64,000 nt of DNA from Adlercreutzia caecimuris B7 (GCF_000403355.2 NZ_KE159646.1:1144258-1208257), one strand, 5' to 3'. Positions 55,426-63,480 are shown, numbered from the stretch's first letter. The notes: a model not told the origin generated them from the letters alone. Program-made: numbers and translations.

Positions 55426-55586
55426 GCGCGGGAGGGGCCGGCATCATCGCCGGCTTACCCGCTTCGCTATTCGCCCTTCGGGCTCAGGCGCTGCGCTGCC
55501 TCATGCATTTACCGGGACGGTCTTCGACCGTCCTCTTTTCTGCAGTATTCAGAGAAAGCCGTCGACGACGCCGGCCCCTCCCGCGC
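55426..55586. repeat. Long inverted repeat after the aminotransferase (element D)
   Basis: The arms 55426-55442 and 55570-55586 are perfect 17-bp reverse complements (GCGCGGGAGGGGCCGGC). A further 18 positions inwards match at 12. The centre contains a GCCGGC/GCCGGC hairpin on the left and the aminotransferase terminator (55515-55539). Same plan as elements B and C, different sequence. No open frame. Confidence 0.8.
55515..55539 (+). terminator. Terminator of the aminotransferase gene
   Basis: GGACGGTC/GACCGTCC stem with a TTC loop (55515-55533) followed by TCTTTT on the plus strand, nested inside inverted-repeat element D. Confidence 0.82.
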
Positions 55587-55715
55587 TCCCCATCTCCGTA
55601 AGGAAAAGTTACGGGGGTCTTACTATTTCTTCAGCTTTTGCTATGGGAAGCGTAATGGGGGCGACCCCTACCATGGACCTTGGACGGAACAATGCGAGTT
55701 CAGGAGTTGAGCGCC

Positions 55716-57149
55716 ATGGAGAAAACGGACGCCCCCGACGTGCTGCCGGTGATACTGGGGGGCGACATCGGCGCCTACAGCCTGGCCCGGGCCTTCCACG
55801 AGGCCTACGGCATCGTCTCCCTCGTGCTGTCCCAGGCCGACTGCCATATGTGCGGCGACTCCTCCATCCTCGTGAACCGGGTGGTACCGCATCTGGAGCG
55901 CCGCGAGGTGCTGCTGTCCACCCTGGCCGATGTGGCCGAATGCTTCGACCACCGCCCTCTGCTGCTGCTCGGCTGCGGCGACTGGTACGTGCGCGCCATC
56001 GTGGAGATGCGCACCCAGCTCGAGAGCGCCTTCATCATCCCCTACATCGGCGAGGATCTCCTGAACCGCCTCACCGACAAGGAGCGTTTCTACGCCCTGT
56101 GCGCCGAAGTCGGCGTGCCCACCCCGCGCACCGTTGTGGTGGATCTGGCCGACCCGCAGTTCGACCCCGCCGCGCTGAAGCTCCCCTTCCCCTTCCCCGT
56201 CGTGGCCAAGCCCGCCTCCTCGGCGGCCTACCACTATGCCGACTTTCCCGGCAAGGAGAAGGTGTTCTTCCCCCGCGACGGCGCCGAGCTCGCCCGCGTG
56301 CTCGGCGCCGTGCAGAAAAGCCGCTACGACGGATCGTTTCTCATTCAGGAGACCATTCCCGGTGACGACACCCATATGCGCATCTTGACCACCTATTCCG
56401 ATCAGACGGGAAAAGTGCGCTTCGCCGCCTTCGGCCAGACGCTTCTGGAAGACATGCGGCCCATGGGGGTGGGCAACCCGCTGGCCATTGTGAGCCGAGT
56501 AGACGAGACCGTCGTGGCCGAGGCGATGCGGCTTTTGGAGGCCGTGGGCTACACCGGCTTCGCGAACTTCGACATCAAGGTGGATCCGCGCGATGGCAGC
56601 CACGTGTTCTTCGAGATCAACACGCGGCTCGGCCGCAGCAACTACTATGTGACGGCCGCCGGCTACAACGTGGCCCGCTGGCTCGTGGACGACCTCGTAG
56701 AGGGCCGCGGGCTTCCGGCCGGGCTCACCGTAGCCCGCACCACCGACTCGCTGTACACCGTGGTGCCGAAGGCCATTTTGGTGGACTACATCCGAGACGA
56801 CGACCTTAAGCGCGAGGTGCGCAGCCTGTATGCCCTGGGCCTCGACGCCGACCCTCTGGACTACGAGGCCGAGCGCAACCTGCGACGACGACTCTATCCC
56901 CTCGCATTCGCCGCCCGCCAATGGCGCACCTGCCGGGCGGCTCTGGCCGCCAAACGAGCCCGGGAAATGCGCGGGGAAGCCTCTTTCGGGTGCGGGGTAA
57001 CCCCGCACCCGGCCCGTGCCCAGCACGGGCCGGCGCCTGATGGGAGTCCCGACTGCGGGCAGGAGGACCCCGCGCCCTCTGCCGGCGGCGCGCCTGCGCC
57101 CACCACGCTCAAGGGCGCCGAAGACTGCTGGGCGGGAGCAACCCTGTGA
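55716..57149 (+). CDS. ATP-grasp carboxylate-amine ligase, D-aspartate-ligase-like
   Basis: 477 residues. The N-terminus (VLPVILGGDIGAYSLARAFHEAYGI) and the ATP-grasp core (FPFPVVAKPASSAAYHYADFPGKEKVF, SFLIQETIPGDDTHMRILTTY, and metal-site FANFDIKVDPRDGSHVFFEINTRLGRSNYY) resemble the family of the Enterococcus faecium D-aspartate ligase, which attaches D-Asp to the peptidoglycan stem peptide. The next gene is an aspartate/glutamate racemase, as in E. faecium, supporting that role. AGGAG lies 9 bases before the ATG at 55716; an ATG at 55692 is possible. The last 50 or so residues are Gly/Pro/Ala-rich and encoded by GC hairpins, unlike the family. Stop overlaps the racemase GTG (GTGA). Confidence 0.75.
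   Translation: MEKTDAPDVLPVILGGDIGAYSLARAFHEAYGIVSLVLSQADCHMCGDSSILVNRVVPHLERREVLLSTLADVAECFDHRPLLLLGCGDWYVRAIVEMRTQLESAFIIPYIGEDLLNRLTDKERFYALCAEVGVPTPRTVVVDLADPQFDPAALKLPFPFPVVAKPASSAAYHYADFPGKEKVFFPRDGAELARVLGAVQKSRYDGSFLIQETIPGDDTHMRILTTYSDQTGKVRFAAFGQTLLEDMRPMGVGNPLAIVSRVDETVVAEAMRLLEAVGYTGFANFDIKVDPRDGSHVFFEINTRLGRSNYYVTAAGYNVARWLVDDLVEGRGLPAGLTVARTTDSLYTVVPKAILVDYIRDDDLKREVRSLYALGLDADPLDYEAERNLRRRLYPLAFAARQWRTCRAALAAKRAREMRGEASFGCGVTPHPARAQHGPAPDGSPDCGQEDPAPSAGGAPAPTTLKGAEDCWAGATL
56988..57033. repeat. Twin GC hairpins inside the 3' end of the ATP-grasp gene
   Basis: Two back-to-back perfect palindromes: GGGTGCGGGG-TAA-CCCCGCACCC (56988-57010) and CCGGCCCGTGC-CCA-GCACGGGCCGG (57009-57033). 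They are read in frame as part of the ligase tail, which looks like extra sequence appended to the gene. Confidence 0.8.
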
Positions 57150-57943
57150 CCGCTCGCTTGGTGGGTGTACTCGGCGGCGTGGGGCCGGGGGCAACCGCCT
57201 ACTTCCTGCAGCGCATCGTGGAGCGCACCAATGCCTCCTGCGATCAAGACCACGTACGCACCCTGGCCTTCAACGATACCGCCATCCCCGACCGCACGGC
57301 CTTCATCACCGGCGAAAGCGCCCGCTCGCCCATATCCGCGCTCATCGAGGATGGCCAGCTTCTGGAGGCCTGCGGCTGTGAAGTGCTGGCCCTGCCCTGC
57401 AACACGGCGCATGCGTTCTTCGACGAGATACAGGCATCCCTGCGCGTGCCCGTGGTGCACATGGTGCGCGAGACCGTGCGCGCCGCCACCGAGGCAGGCT
57501 GCCGCCGCTTGGGCGTGCTGGCCACCCGCGGCACCGTGCTCACCGACGTGTACGGCCGCGAAGGGGCGCGTCGGGGCGTGGAATGCCGCTACCCCGCCGA
57601 AGCCGTGCAACAGCACGTGGGCCGCATTATCTTCGACGAGGTGAAGGCGGGGCGCACGGTGCATCGCGTCGTGCTCGACGAGCTGGCGACCGACCTGGCC
57701 GATGCGGGCTGCGACGGCATCGTGCTCGGATGCACCGAGCTGTCGCTGGCCTTCGGGGGCGCACGGCATGCGGCCGGGCTGCCCGTCATAGATGCCCTGG
57801 ACGTGCTCGCCGACCGCGTGATCGCGCTCGGCGGCGGCACCCCCGTGCGCGCAACCGTCGAGAAAACGCCGAGGCAGGCGGGTGCCGAAGCGGATCCTGC
57901 ACCGCTACCGCAAAAACGCGCCATTTCACTATCCGAGATTTGA
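57146..57943 (+). CDS. Aspartate/glutamate racemase family protein
   Basis: 265 residues of the cofactor-independent two-cysteine racemases. Both catalytic Cys are visible: CEVLALPCNTAHAFF (near 83) and DGIVLGCTELSLAF (near 197), with the N-terminal LVGVLGGVGPGATAYFLQRI. The pattern is that of aspartate racemases, giving D-Asp from L-Asp. The start is a GTG at 57146 overlapping the ligase stop by three bases, so the two are translationally coupled. This pairing (ligase + racemase) is the known D-Asp branch module. The last 30 residues are an extra tail. Confidence 0.85.
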   Translation: MTARLVGVLGGVGPGATAYFLQRIVERTNASCDQDHVRTLAFNDTAIPDRTAFITGESARSPISALIEDGQLLEACGCEVLALPCNTAHAFFDEIQASLRVPVVHMVRETVRAATEAGCRRLGVLATRGTVLTDVYGREGARRGVECRYPAEAVQQHVGRIIFDEVKAGRTVHRVVLDELATDLADAGCDGIVLGCTELSLAFGGARHAAGLPVIDALDVLADRVIALGGGTPVRATVEKTPRQAGAEADPAPLPQKRAISLSEI

Positions 57944-58036
57944 CCAGGCATTTTTCAAAGTTTTACCAGATCAGGCGCACTGGCGCGAATGTTCGCTTTT
58001 GGTGCAGAAGACATCGAGGAACGTGAGGAGAACCCT

Positions 58037-59908
58037 ATGTGCGGATTTGTCGGCTGGGTCGATGAGGGCGCCGCGGGCTACGATGCCGCCACGACCATCC
58101 GGCGCATGGCCGACGCCATCGCCCATCGCGGCCCCGACTCCGAGGGCTTTTACGCCGATGAGCGATGCGCCTTGGGCTTCCGCCGCCTGGCCATCATCGA
58201 CCTGGCCGGCGCGAACCAGCCCCTCTTCAACGAGGACGGGTCGCTCGTGCTCGTGTTCAACGGCGAGGTGTACAACTACCGCACGCTGCGGCGCGAGCTC
58301 ATCGCGCACGGCCACGCCTTTGCCACCGAAGGCGATGCGGAAGTGGTGCTCCACGGCTTCGAGCAATGGGGCGAAGCCGTGCTCGACCGCCTGCGCGGCA
58401 TGTTCGCCTTCGCGCTGTACCGCCCCGCAAAAGGCGAGCTCTTCCTGGCACGGGACGCCTTCGGTATCAAGCCCCTGTACTGGCACGCCGAAGGCGGCGC
58501 CGTCGTGTTCGGTTCCGAGATAAAGGCCCTTCTCGCGCACCCCCGCGTGCCCCGGCAGCTGAACGAGCGGCGGCTCGGGCACTGGCTGTGCATGGAATAC
58601 CTGCCCGACGAGGAGACCCTGTTCCGAGGCGTGCGCAAGCTGCCCGCGGGCCACTGGCTCCGCTGGCGCGACGGACACGCCGAGGTGCGCCGCTGGTTTG
58701 CCCCGCGCTTCGCGCCCGACCCCTCCCTGCGCCCCGAGGCGGCGGCCGAGGCCATCGAGGCCGCGGTGCGGGAGTCGGTGGCGGCCCACGCGGTGGCCGA
58801 TGTGGAAGTGGGCTGCTTCCTCTCGGCGGGCGTGGATTCCAGCCTCGTCGCCGCCGAAGCGTCCCGCATCATGGAGGCGCGCACCTTCTCCATCGGCTAC
58901 GGCGAGGAGCGCTACTCGGAGCTTGCCGCCGCGGCGGCCTTCGCCAAGGCGACGGGGCTGCCCAACCGAGCGCGGCACCTGGGCGCCGAGGAGTTCTTCG
59001 CCTCGGTGCCCGCCGTGCAGTACGCCATGGACGAGCCTCTGCCCAACCCCTCCGCCGTGCCCCTGTACCACCTGTGCCGCATGGCGGCCGAATCGGTGAA
59101 GGTGGTGCTGTCGGGGGAAGGGGCCGACGAGCTGTTCGGCGGGTATCCCTACTACCAGGAATACCTCGCCTTCGAGCCCTACCGGGCCCTGCCCGCGCCC
59201 CTGCGCCGCGCCCTGGCCGCCGGCGCGCGCCAGCTGCCGCCGGGCATGCACGGGCGGCGCTTCCTCTTGCGCGGGGCGCACCCCCTCGCCGAGCGCTACA
59301 TCCGCCTGGAGTACAACTTCACCTGGGAAGAGGCTCTCGGCCTGCTCGCCGGCGACCTGGCCGCCGAAGCGGCAGGTGCGAAAGCTCCCTGGGAGGCGAC
59401 ATCCGCGCTCTTCGCCGAGCTGGAGCGCGATGGGGCGGATCGGCTCGACGAGGCGACCCTCATGCAGACCGCCGACATCCTCACCTGGATGCAGCAGGAC
59501 ATCCTGCTGAAGGCCGACAAGATGTCCATGGCCGCCTCGCTGGAGCTGCGCGTGCCCTTTCTCGATCGCGAGGTGTTCGCCTGCGCCCGCACCCTGCCGC
59601 GAAAGATGCGTGTGACGCGCCGTGAGACGAAGCCGGCCCTGCGCCGCGCCGCTGCCCGCACTCTGCCGTCCGTCACGGCGGCCATGCCCAAGAAGGGCTT
59701 TCTCACACCGCTTTCCCAGTGGCTGCGCGAGGAGCCGTGGGCAGGTCAGGTGCGCGAGGCGCTCCACAGCGCCACGGCGCGGCAGTTCTTCCGCGTCGAG
59801 GCACTGGATGCGCTCCTTGACGAGCACCGAAGCGGCGCCCGTTCGCATATGAAGAGGATTTGGTCGGCCTACTGCTTCGTCCTGTGGCACGAAGCCTACT
59901 TCAGCTAG
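58037..59908 (+). CDS. asnB: Asparagine synthetase, glutamine-hydrolysing
   Basis: 623 residues. It must start at the ATG at 58037, since Cys2 (MCGFVGWVDE) is the glutaminase nucleophile; GAGGAG lies upstream. The N-terminal class II GATase domain (HRGPDSEGFY, FNGEVYNYRTLR) is followed by the synthetase domain with the PP-loop LSAGVDSSLVA (near 264-274) and SGEGADELFGGY. It makes Asn from Asp, or in the Lactococcus AsnH variant amidates D-Asp in the peptidoglycan branch. It lies 93 bp behind the racemase on the same strand, so the second role is plausible here by context only. Confidence 0.92.
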   Translation: MCGFVGWVDEGAAGYDAATTIRRMADAIAHRGPDSEGFYADERCALGFRRLAIIDLAGANQPLFNEDGSLVLVFNGEVYNYRTLRRELIAHGHAFATEGDAEVVLHGFEQWGEAVLDRLRGMFAFALYRPAKGELFLARDAFGIKPLYWHAEGGAVVFGSEIKALLAHPRVPRQLNERRLGHWLCMEYLPDEETLFRGVRKLPAGHWLRWRDGHAEVRRWFAPRFAPDPSLRPEAAAEAIEAAVRESVAAHAVADVEVGCFLSAGVDSSLVAAEASRIMEARTFSIGYGEERYSELAAAAAFAKATGLPNRARHLGAEEFFASVPAVQYAMDEPLPNPSAVPLYHLCRMAAESVKVVLSGEGADELFGGYPYYQEYLAFEPYRALPAPLRRALAAGARQLPPGMHGRRFLLRGAHPLAERYIRLEYNFTWEEALGLLAGDLAAEAAGAKAPWEATSALFAELERDGADRLDEATLMQTADILTWMQQDILLKADKMSMAASLELRVPFLDREVFACARTLPRKMRVTRRETKPALRRAAARTLPSVTAAMPKKGFLTPLSQWLREEPWAGQVREALHSATARQFFRVEALDALLDEHRSGARSHMKRIWSAYCFVLWHEAYFS

Positions 59909-59911
59909 AAC

Positions 59912-60010
59912 AGGCGGGGCACCGGGCAAATCGGGAGGGAGGGGGATGAATCTGTCCGGTACCCGCCTTGATTTCGGATTATACCGACCTCGCCGCCCAT
60001 TGGGGCGGCG
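59912..60010. repeat. Paired inverted repeats in the asnB-SPFH gap (element F)
   Basis: AGGCGGG-ACCGG (59912-59925) pairs with CCGGT-CCCGCCT (59956-59968), and a perfect CGCCGCCC-ATTG-GGGCGGCG hairpin follows (59991-60010). They lie between convergent asnB and the SPFH gene. No T-run follows either stem; they may still end transcription. Confidence 0.55.
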
Positions 60011-60061
60011 TTGGCAAGGTTCACGAAAGGGGCACAGGTCGCACGGGCCGCGACGGGGCGA

Positions 60062-60099
60062 AAAGGTTGCGTCGGAGCGCAAAGGTCGCGCCGGAACGC
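60062..60099. repeat. Two 19-bp imperfect tandem repeats
   Basis: 60062-60080 (AAAGGTTGCGTCGGAGCGC) and 60081-60099 (AAAGGTCGCGCCGGAACGC) match at 16 of 19 positions. Similar fragments flank them on both sides (60030-60060 and 60100-60112). Noncoding gap between asnB and SPFH; nothing else is recognised there. Confidence 0.6.
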
Positions 60100-60167
60100 A
60101 CGGGCCGCACAGGATACGGCGGAATGCGCAGAGAGCCCCGCAACACCGCCGCGCTGGCAGCTGCCGG

Positions 60168-61124
60168 CTATTTCCCGCGCTTCAGGCTGTCGATGGCCTT
60201 GTCCAAAGCCGCGTCCGAGAAACCCTCGGAATACGCGCTCGGCACCACCACGGTGCCGCCCGACCCCTTCACCGACTCGTAGAGCAGGTGCATGGTGCGC
60301 AGGCGCACGGCCAGATCGTTCTCCTCGTACACGTTCGCGGCGTCCACGAGCATGGCCGAGATGTCCTTCTCCACTTCGGCGAGCACCATGCGGGCGTTCT
60401 TCTCCCGCTCGGCCTGGGCCTCGGCCGACATCACCTCCTGCAGCTCGGCGGGAATGACGATGTCGCGGATCTCCACCGACAGCACCGTGATGCCCCACAC
60501 GCTCGTGCGCTCCTCGATGACCTCCTGCAGCTCCTGGTCGAGCTGGTTGCGGCGGATGGCCACCTCCGACACGCTGGCCCGGCCGATGGCGTCGCGCAGG
60601 GCCGTTTGGGCCGCCAGAGACACGGAGTTGTAGTAGTTCTCCACCTCCAAGCAGGCCTTCTTCGCGTCCCATACCATCCAGAACAGCACCGCGTCCACGT
60701 TGATGGGCACCAGATCGCTCGTCAGCGTCTCCTCGGCGCCGAAACCCGTGACCATGATGCGCTGGTCGGCTTTAAGCGCGGTCTGCTCGATGAAGGGAAT
60801 GGTGAAGTAGAGCCCCGGCCCCTTCACGCGGGAGAACTTACCGAGGCGGAAGACCACCACCTTCTCCCACTGCATGGCGATATGCACCGACATGGTAGCC
60901 ACCCACGCCACGAGCAGCGCAACCACAAGCCCCTCGACGGTGAACATGCCCGCGAGCACGAACCCTGTGCCGAGTGCCGCCAGGAACACGACAACGGCCG
61001 CGAAAGCTGAGAATACGAGCGGGCCTGTCTGCGAGGCGCGCCTCTCGATGTTCGAGTTGTAGCGCTCGATGCCCGCGAGCTTGGGCTCCTCGCCACGAGC
61101 GTGCTTCTCGGTGCGCTTCTTCAT
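60168..61124 (-). CDS. SPFH/Band 7 (slipin-type) membrane protein
   Basis: 318 residues. Two hydrophobic segments (about 35-85) anchor an SPFH domain (VVVFRLGKFSRVKGPGLYFTIPFIEQTALKADQRIMVTGF), followed by the helical region (AAQTALRDAIGRASVSEVAIRRNQLDQELQEVIEERTSVWGI) and a flotillin-like coiled coil (EVMSAEAQAEREKNARMVLAE). Such proteins scaffold membrane microdomains. The ATG at 61124 is preferred to an in-frame GTG three codons earlier that abuts the AAGGA. It follows a YtrA-like GntR gene by 23 bp, probably its regulator. Confidence 0.9.
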   Translation of the reverse strand: MKKRTEKHARGEEPKLAGIERYNSNIERRASQTGPLVFSAFAAVVVFLAALGTGFVLAGMFTVEGLVVALLVAWVATMSVHIAMQWEKVVVFRLGKFSRVKGPGLYFTIPFIEQTALKADQRIMVTGFGAEETLTSDLVPINVDAVLFWMVWDAKKACLEVENYYNSVSLAAQTALRDAIGRASVSEVAIRRNQLDQELQEVIEERTSVWGITVLSVEIRDIVIPAELQEVMSAEAQAEREKNARMVLAEVEKDISAMLVDAANVYEENDLAVRLRTMHLLYESVKGSGGTVVVPSAYSEGFSDAALDKAIDSLKRGK

Positions 61125-61147
61125 GGAAATCACGTCCTTCGAACGGA

Positions 61148-61534
61148 TCAGGACTTCTCATCCTGAATGCGATGGGCCACATCGATAAGGCGCAGCTTCA
61201 CATCGTCGATGCTCATGCCGAGGGCGAGGCAGCGCCGTATGCAACCCTCTATCTCGGTGTCGGCGACGGAGAGCACGTCATCGCCCCTGCTGCCGATATC
61301 GCGCACGAACACGCCGCGCCCGCGTATCGATTCCACGTAGCCGTCGCTCTCCAGGTTCACGTACACCTTGCTGACGGTGTTGTAGTTGATGGCGGCCTCG
61401 GCGGCCAGCGTGCGCACGCTGGGCAGCTGATCGCCCGGCTGGTAGTGGCCTGTTTTGATGAGGTAGACGAAGCGGTTGCGCAGCTGCACCCACACGGGCA
61501 GTCCGCTTGATTCGTCTATCTCGAACAGAGCCAT
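61148..61534 (-). CDS. GntR family regulator (YtrA type)
   Basis: 128 residues. A winged helix-turn-helix of the GntR type occupies about 10-78 (PVWVQLRNRFVYLIKTGHYQPGDQLPSVRTLAAEAAINYNTVSKVYVNLESDGYVESIRGRGVFV), with only a short C-terminal helical part, as in the small YtrA subfamily. These usually repress the membrane-protein operon they belong to; here that is the SPFH gene. The start at 61534 (MALFEIDESSG) is set by homology; the ribosome site is weak. A longer upstream reading overlaps NrfD and is rejected. Confidence 0.88.
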   Translation of the reverse strand: MALFEIDESSGLPVWVQLRNRFVYLIKTGHYQPGDQLPSVRTLAAEAAINYNTVSKVYVNLESDGYVESIRGRGVFVRDIGSRGDDVLSVADTEIEGCIRRCLALGMSIDDVKLRLIDVAHRIQDEKS

Positions 61535-61596
61535 AATGCCCGTGCCGCCCTTCTCCCGCCAAATCACGGGGTCGTCCCGCATTTCCGTTGCCCCGC

Positions 61597-61605
61597 ATTG
61601 TATCA
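61597..61605 (-). promoter_or_regulatory. Extended -10 for the GntR/SPFH operon
   Basis: Minus strand TGA-TACAAT (complement at 61597-61605), about 60 bp before the GntR start, overlapping the 3' end of the NrfD gene. No clear -35. Confidence 0.4.
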
Positions 61606-62484
61606 CCCGAGCCAATGGCTTCCGGCGGCCACTAAGCAGAACCGCAGAATCAGCCCGCCGAGAACGCAGAGCACCTCGACGACCTGCAGCGTCGCGGGCA
61701 CCCTGAGAAGGGCGCGGGCACCCTCGGCGGCCAGGGGCACGATGACGCCGAGACCCGCGAACCCGACGGCGAACCACGGGCCGGCGCCCTCGGGCGCGAG
61801 GAGAACCGCGAGGGCCGGGCGCGCGAAGGGCCCGGCAAGAGCCAGGGCGAGGAAAGCCGCAAGGGCACCCGCCTCCAGCAAGAGCACGACGCGGTGGACA
61901 CGACGCAAGGCCTCGGTCCACCCGCCCAGAAGCGCGCTATCCCGCACGAAGGGGACAGCCAGAAGCACGACCGCCACCCCCGAGGAAGCCGAGGAGAGGG
62001 CGAGCAGCACGGGCAGGGCGGCATTGTTCCACAAGGGCACCGCCTCCATGAGCGCCATGTAGAGCCCCGTGTACACCATGAGGGCGAGGGCGAGAACGAC
62101 CGCCGCCCCCTCGAGCGCTATGCGCAGCGGCTCGGATACGACCCGCGGGGCAACCAGGTGCGCCGCAGCCAGAACGCCCGAAACGCCAAGGGAGGCGAGC
62201 AGGGCGAAGGAGCCGAAGGTGAGCAGCGAGGGGGTTGGACGCGTGAACAGCAGGAAGAACCGCTGGGGACGCCCTAAATCAAGCAGCAGGCAGAACGCCG
62301 ACACCGCGAGCAGCACGAAGGCGATGGCGGCCAAGATGCCCATTAGACCGTCGAAAGCCCGGCTCTGGGCCCGGCTGCGCGTGCGGGTGCGATGAAAGAG
62401 CAGCGACCAGGCGGCGGCCGCGAGCAGCACGCCGGCGCCGCATCCGCCCAGAAACAGGTACATCACCACGAATGATCCTAGCAT
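61603..62484 (-). CDS. NrfD/DmsC-type membrane anchor subunit
   Basis: 293 residues with about 8 membrane helices. The N-terminal GSFVVMYLFLGGCGAGVLLAAAAW and LLDLGRPQRFFLLFTRPTPSLLTFGS are typical of NrfD/PsrC quinol-oxidising anchor subunits of molybdopterin and related reductases. It would pass electrons from menaquinol to the Fe-S subunit encoded upstream. GGGGAGG lies 5 bases before the ATG at 62484. Order Fe-S subunit, TorD, NrfD on one strand suggests one operon with a catalytic gene beyond the window. Confidence 0.88.
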   Translation of the reverse strand: MLGSFVVMYLFLGGCGAGVLLAAAAWSLLFHRTRTRSRAQSRAFDGLMGILAAIAFVLLAVSAFCLLLDLGRPQRFFLLFTRPTPSLLTFGSFALLASLGVSGVLAAAHLVAPRVVSEPLRIALEGAAVVLALALMVYTGLYMALMEAVPLWNNAALPVLLALSSASSGVAVVLLAVPFVRDSALLGGWTEALRRVHRVVLLLEAGALAAFLALALAGPFARPALAVLLAPEGAGPWFAVGFAGLGVIVPLAAEGARALLRVPATLQVVEVLCVLGGLILRFCLVAAGSHWLG

Positions 62485-62543
62485 GGGCACCTCCCCTCGC
62501 CCTCGCCTCAGCCTCGGCCCTCGATGCGGGCCCTGATCCGGCG

Positions 62544-63335
62544 CTAGCCGAGCCGCTTCTTGAACGCCTGGGCCGCCTCATCATAACGAATGCCGAAACG
62601 CTCCGCATAGCAGGCGCACAGGCCGAAGACGAAATCGCCCAAGCCACGGAAGTAGTCGGTGCGGGCATGCTTCTCCACCGCATAGCGCCACGCAGCCAGC
62701 CAGGGCAGCACGTGCTCGGTAAGAAACGCCTCCTGCTCGACAGCGGCCTCGTCAGCAGCCGCTTCGTCCCCCGCCTCGCGGGCCGCTCGCTCCTCTTGCA
62801 CGAGACGCGCGAGGAAGCCGAGCATGAGGGCAAGGTGATCGTCGGGCTCCCTGCCGACGCGCTCGGACACAAGTCCGTGGCGACGGTAGGCGGCGCGCGC
62901 CGTCAGCGCGGTGCGACCGAACATGTGGCTGTTGGGCTCGACGTAAAACGACTCCAAACACGACGCCTCGGGAGCGCCCGCGCCCACGAAAAGGCGCAGC
63001 CACTCGCGGCGCAACTCGCCCACGCGCTCGGCGAAGGAGACATCCTCGGCAAGGACGGCCGCGACTTCGGCGACGGCAGCCTCCGCAGGAACCGAGCCGC
63101 CCCCATCGACGGCCAGGCCGGCAGCTCGGACCGCTTCGGCACACCAGCCGTCCATGAGGGCGAGGCCCCGGGCAGCCCGGGCATTATCGGCAGCGAAAGG
63201 CGCGGAGGCGAATTGGCAGGCGGCCACCTGGGCCGCAACGGCCGGCACCGCGGGCTCGCTGTAGAGCAGCGCCGACGCCCCGGCAAGGCAGACCTCGACC
63301 GCCGCCAGCGTTTCGGATGAGAATGGTGCGTTCAT
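62544..63335 (-). CDS. TorD/DmsD family molybdoenzyme chaperone
   Basis: 263 residues, all-helical. The family signature is visible as LRREWLRLFVGAGAPEASCLESFYVEP (about 95-122) and the downstream PDDHLALMLGFLARLVQEE; the usual E-x-D-H motif reads EPDDHLA. Such chaperones bind the Tat signal of a DMSO-reductase-type catalytic subunit until the cofactor is inserted. The start at 63335 (MNAPFSSETL) has GAGGT upstream; longer in-frame readings have no ribosome site. Confidence 0.88.
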   Translation of the reverse strand: MNAPFSSETLAAVEVCLAGASALLYSEPAVPAVAAQVAACQFASAPFAADNARAARGLALMDGWCAEAVRAAGLAVDGGGSVPAEAAVAEVAAVLAEDVSFAERVGELRREWLRLFVGAGAPEASCLESFYVEPNSHMFGRTALTARAAYRRHGLVSERVGREPDDHLALMLGFLARLVQEERAAREAGDEAAADEAAVEQEAFLTEHVLPWLAAWRYAVEKHARTDYFRGLGDFVFGLCACYAERFGIRYDEAAQAFKKRLG

Positions 63336-63449
63336 GAGCATACCTCGGATAGGAAGGGCGGCCCCGAACACGCGAAGAGAACCGTCGCGCATCCGGCAGC
63401 CGCATCGGAGCGGGAGGCCGCACGCCATGGCGCGGCCCGATGACGCGAA

Positions 63450-63480
63450 AGGGGCGTCGGCTCGAAACCGGCACCCCTTC
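63450..63480 (-). repeat. Imperfect hairpin between the Fe-S subunit and TorD genes
   Basis: GGGGCGTCGG pairs with CCGGCACCCC (one mismatch) at about 63456-63475, followed on the minus strand by TTTCGCG. It could be a weak terminator or processing hairpin in the 172-bp gap; the T-run is poor. Confidence 0.35.

Noticed and set aside
61535-61921. A 129-codon N-terminal extension of the GntR regulator
   Set aside because: It overlaps the NrfD gene, is Arg/Gly/Pro-rich in the wrong way for a GntR protein and has no ribosome site.
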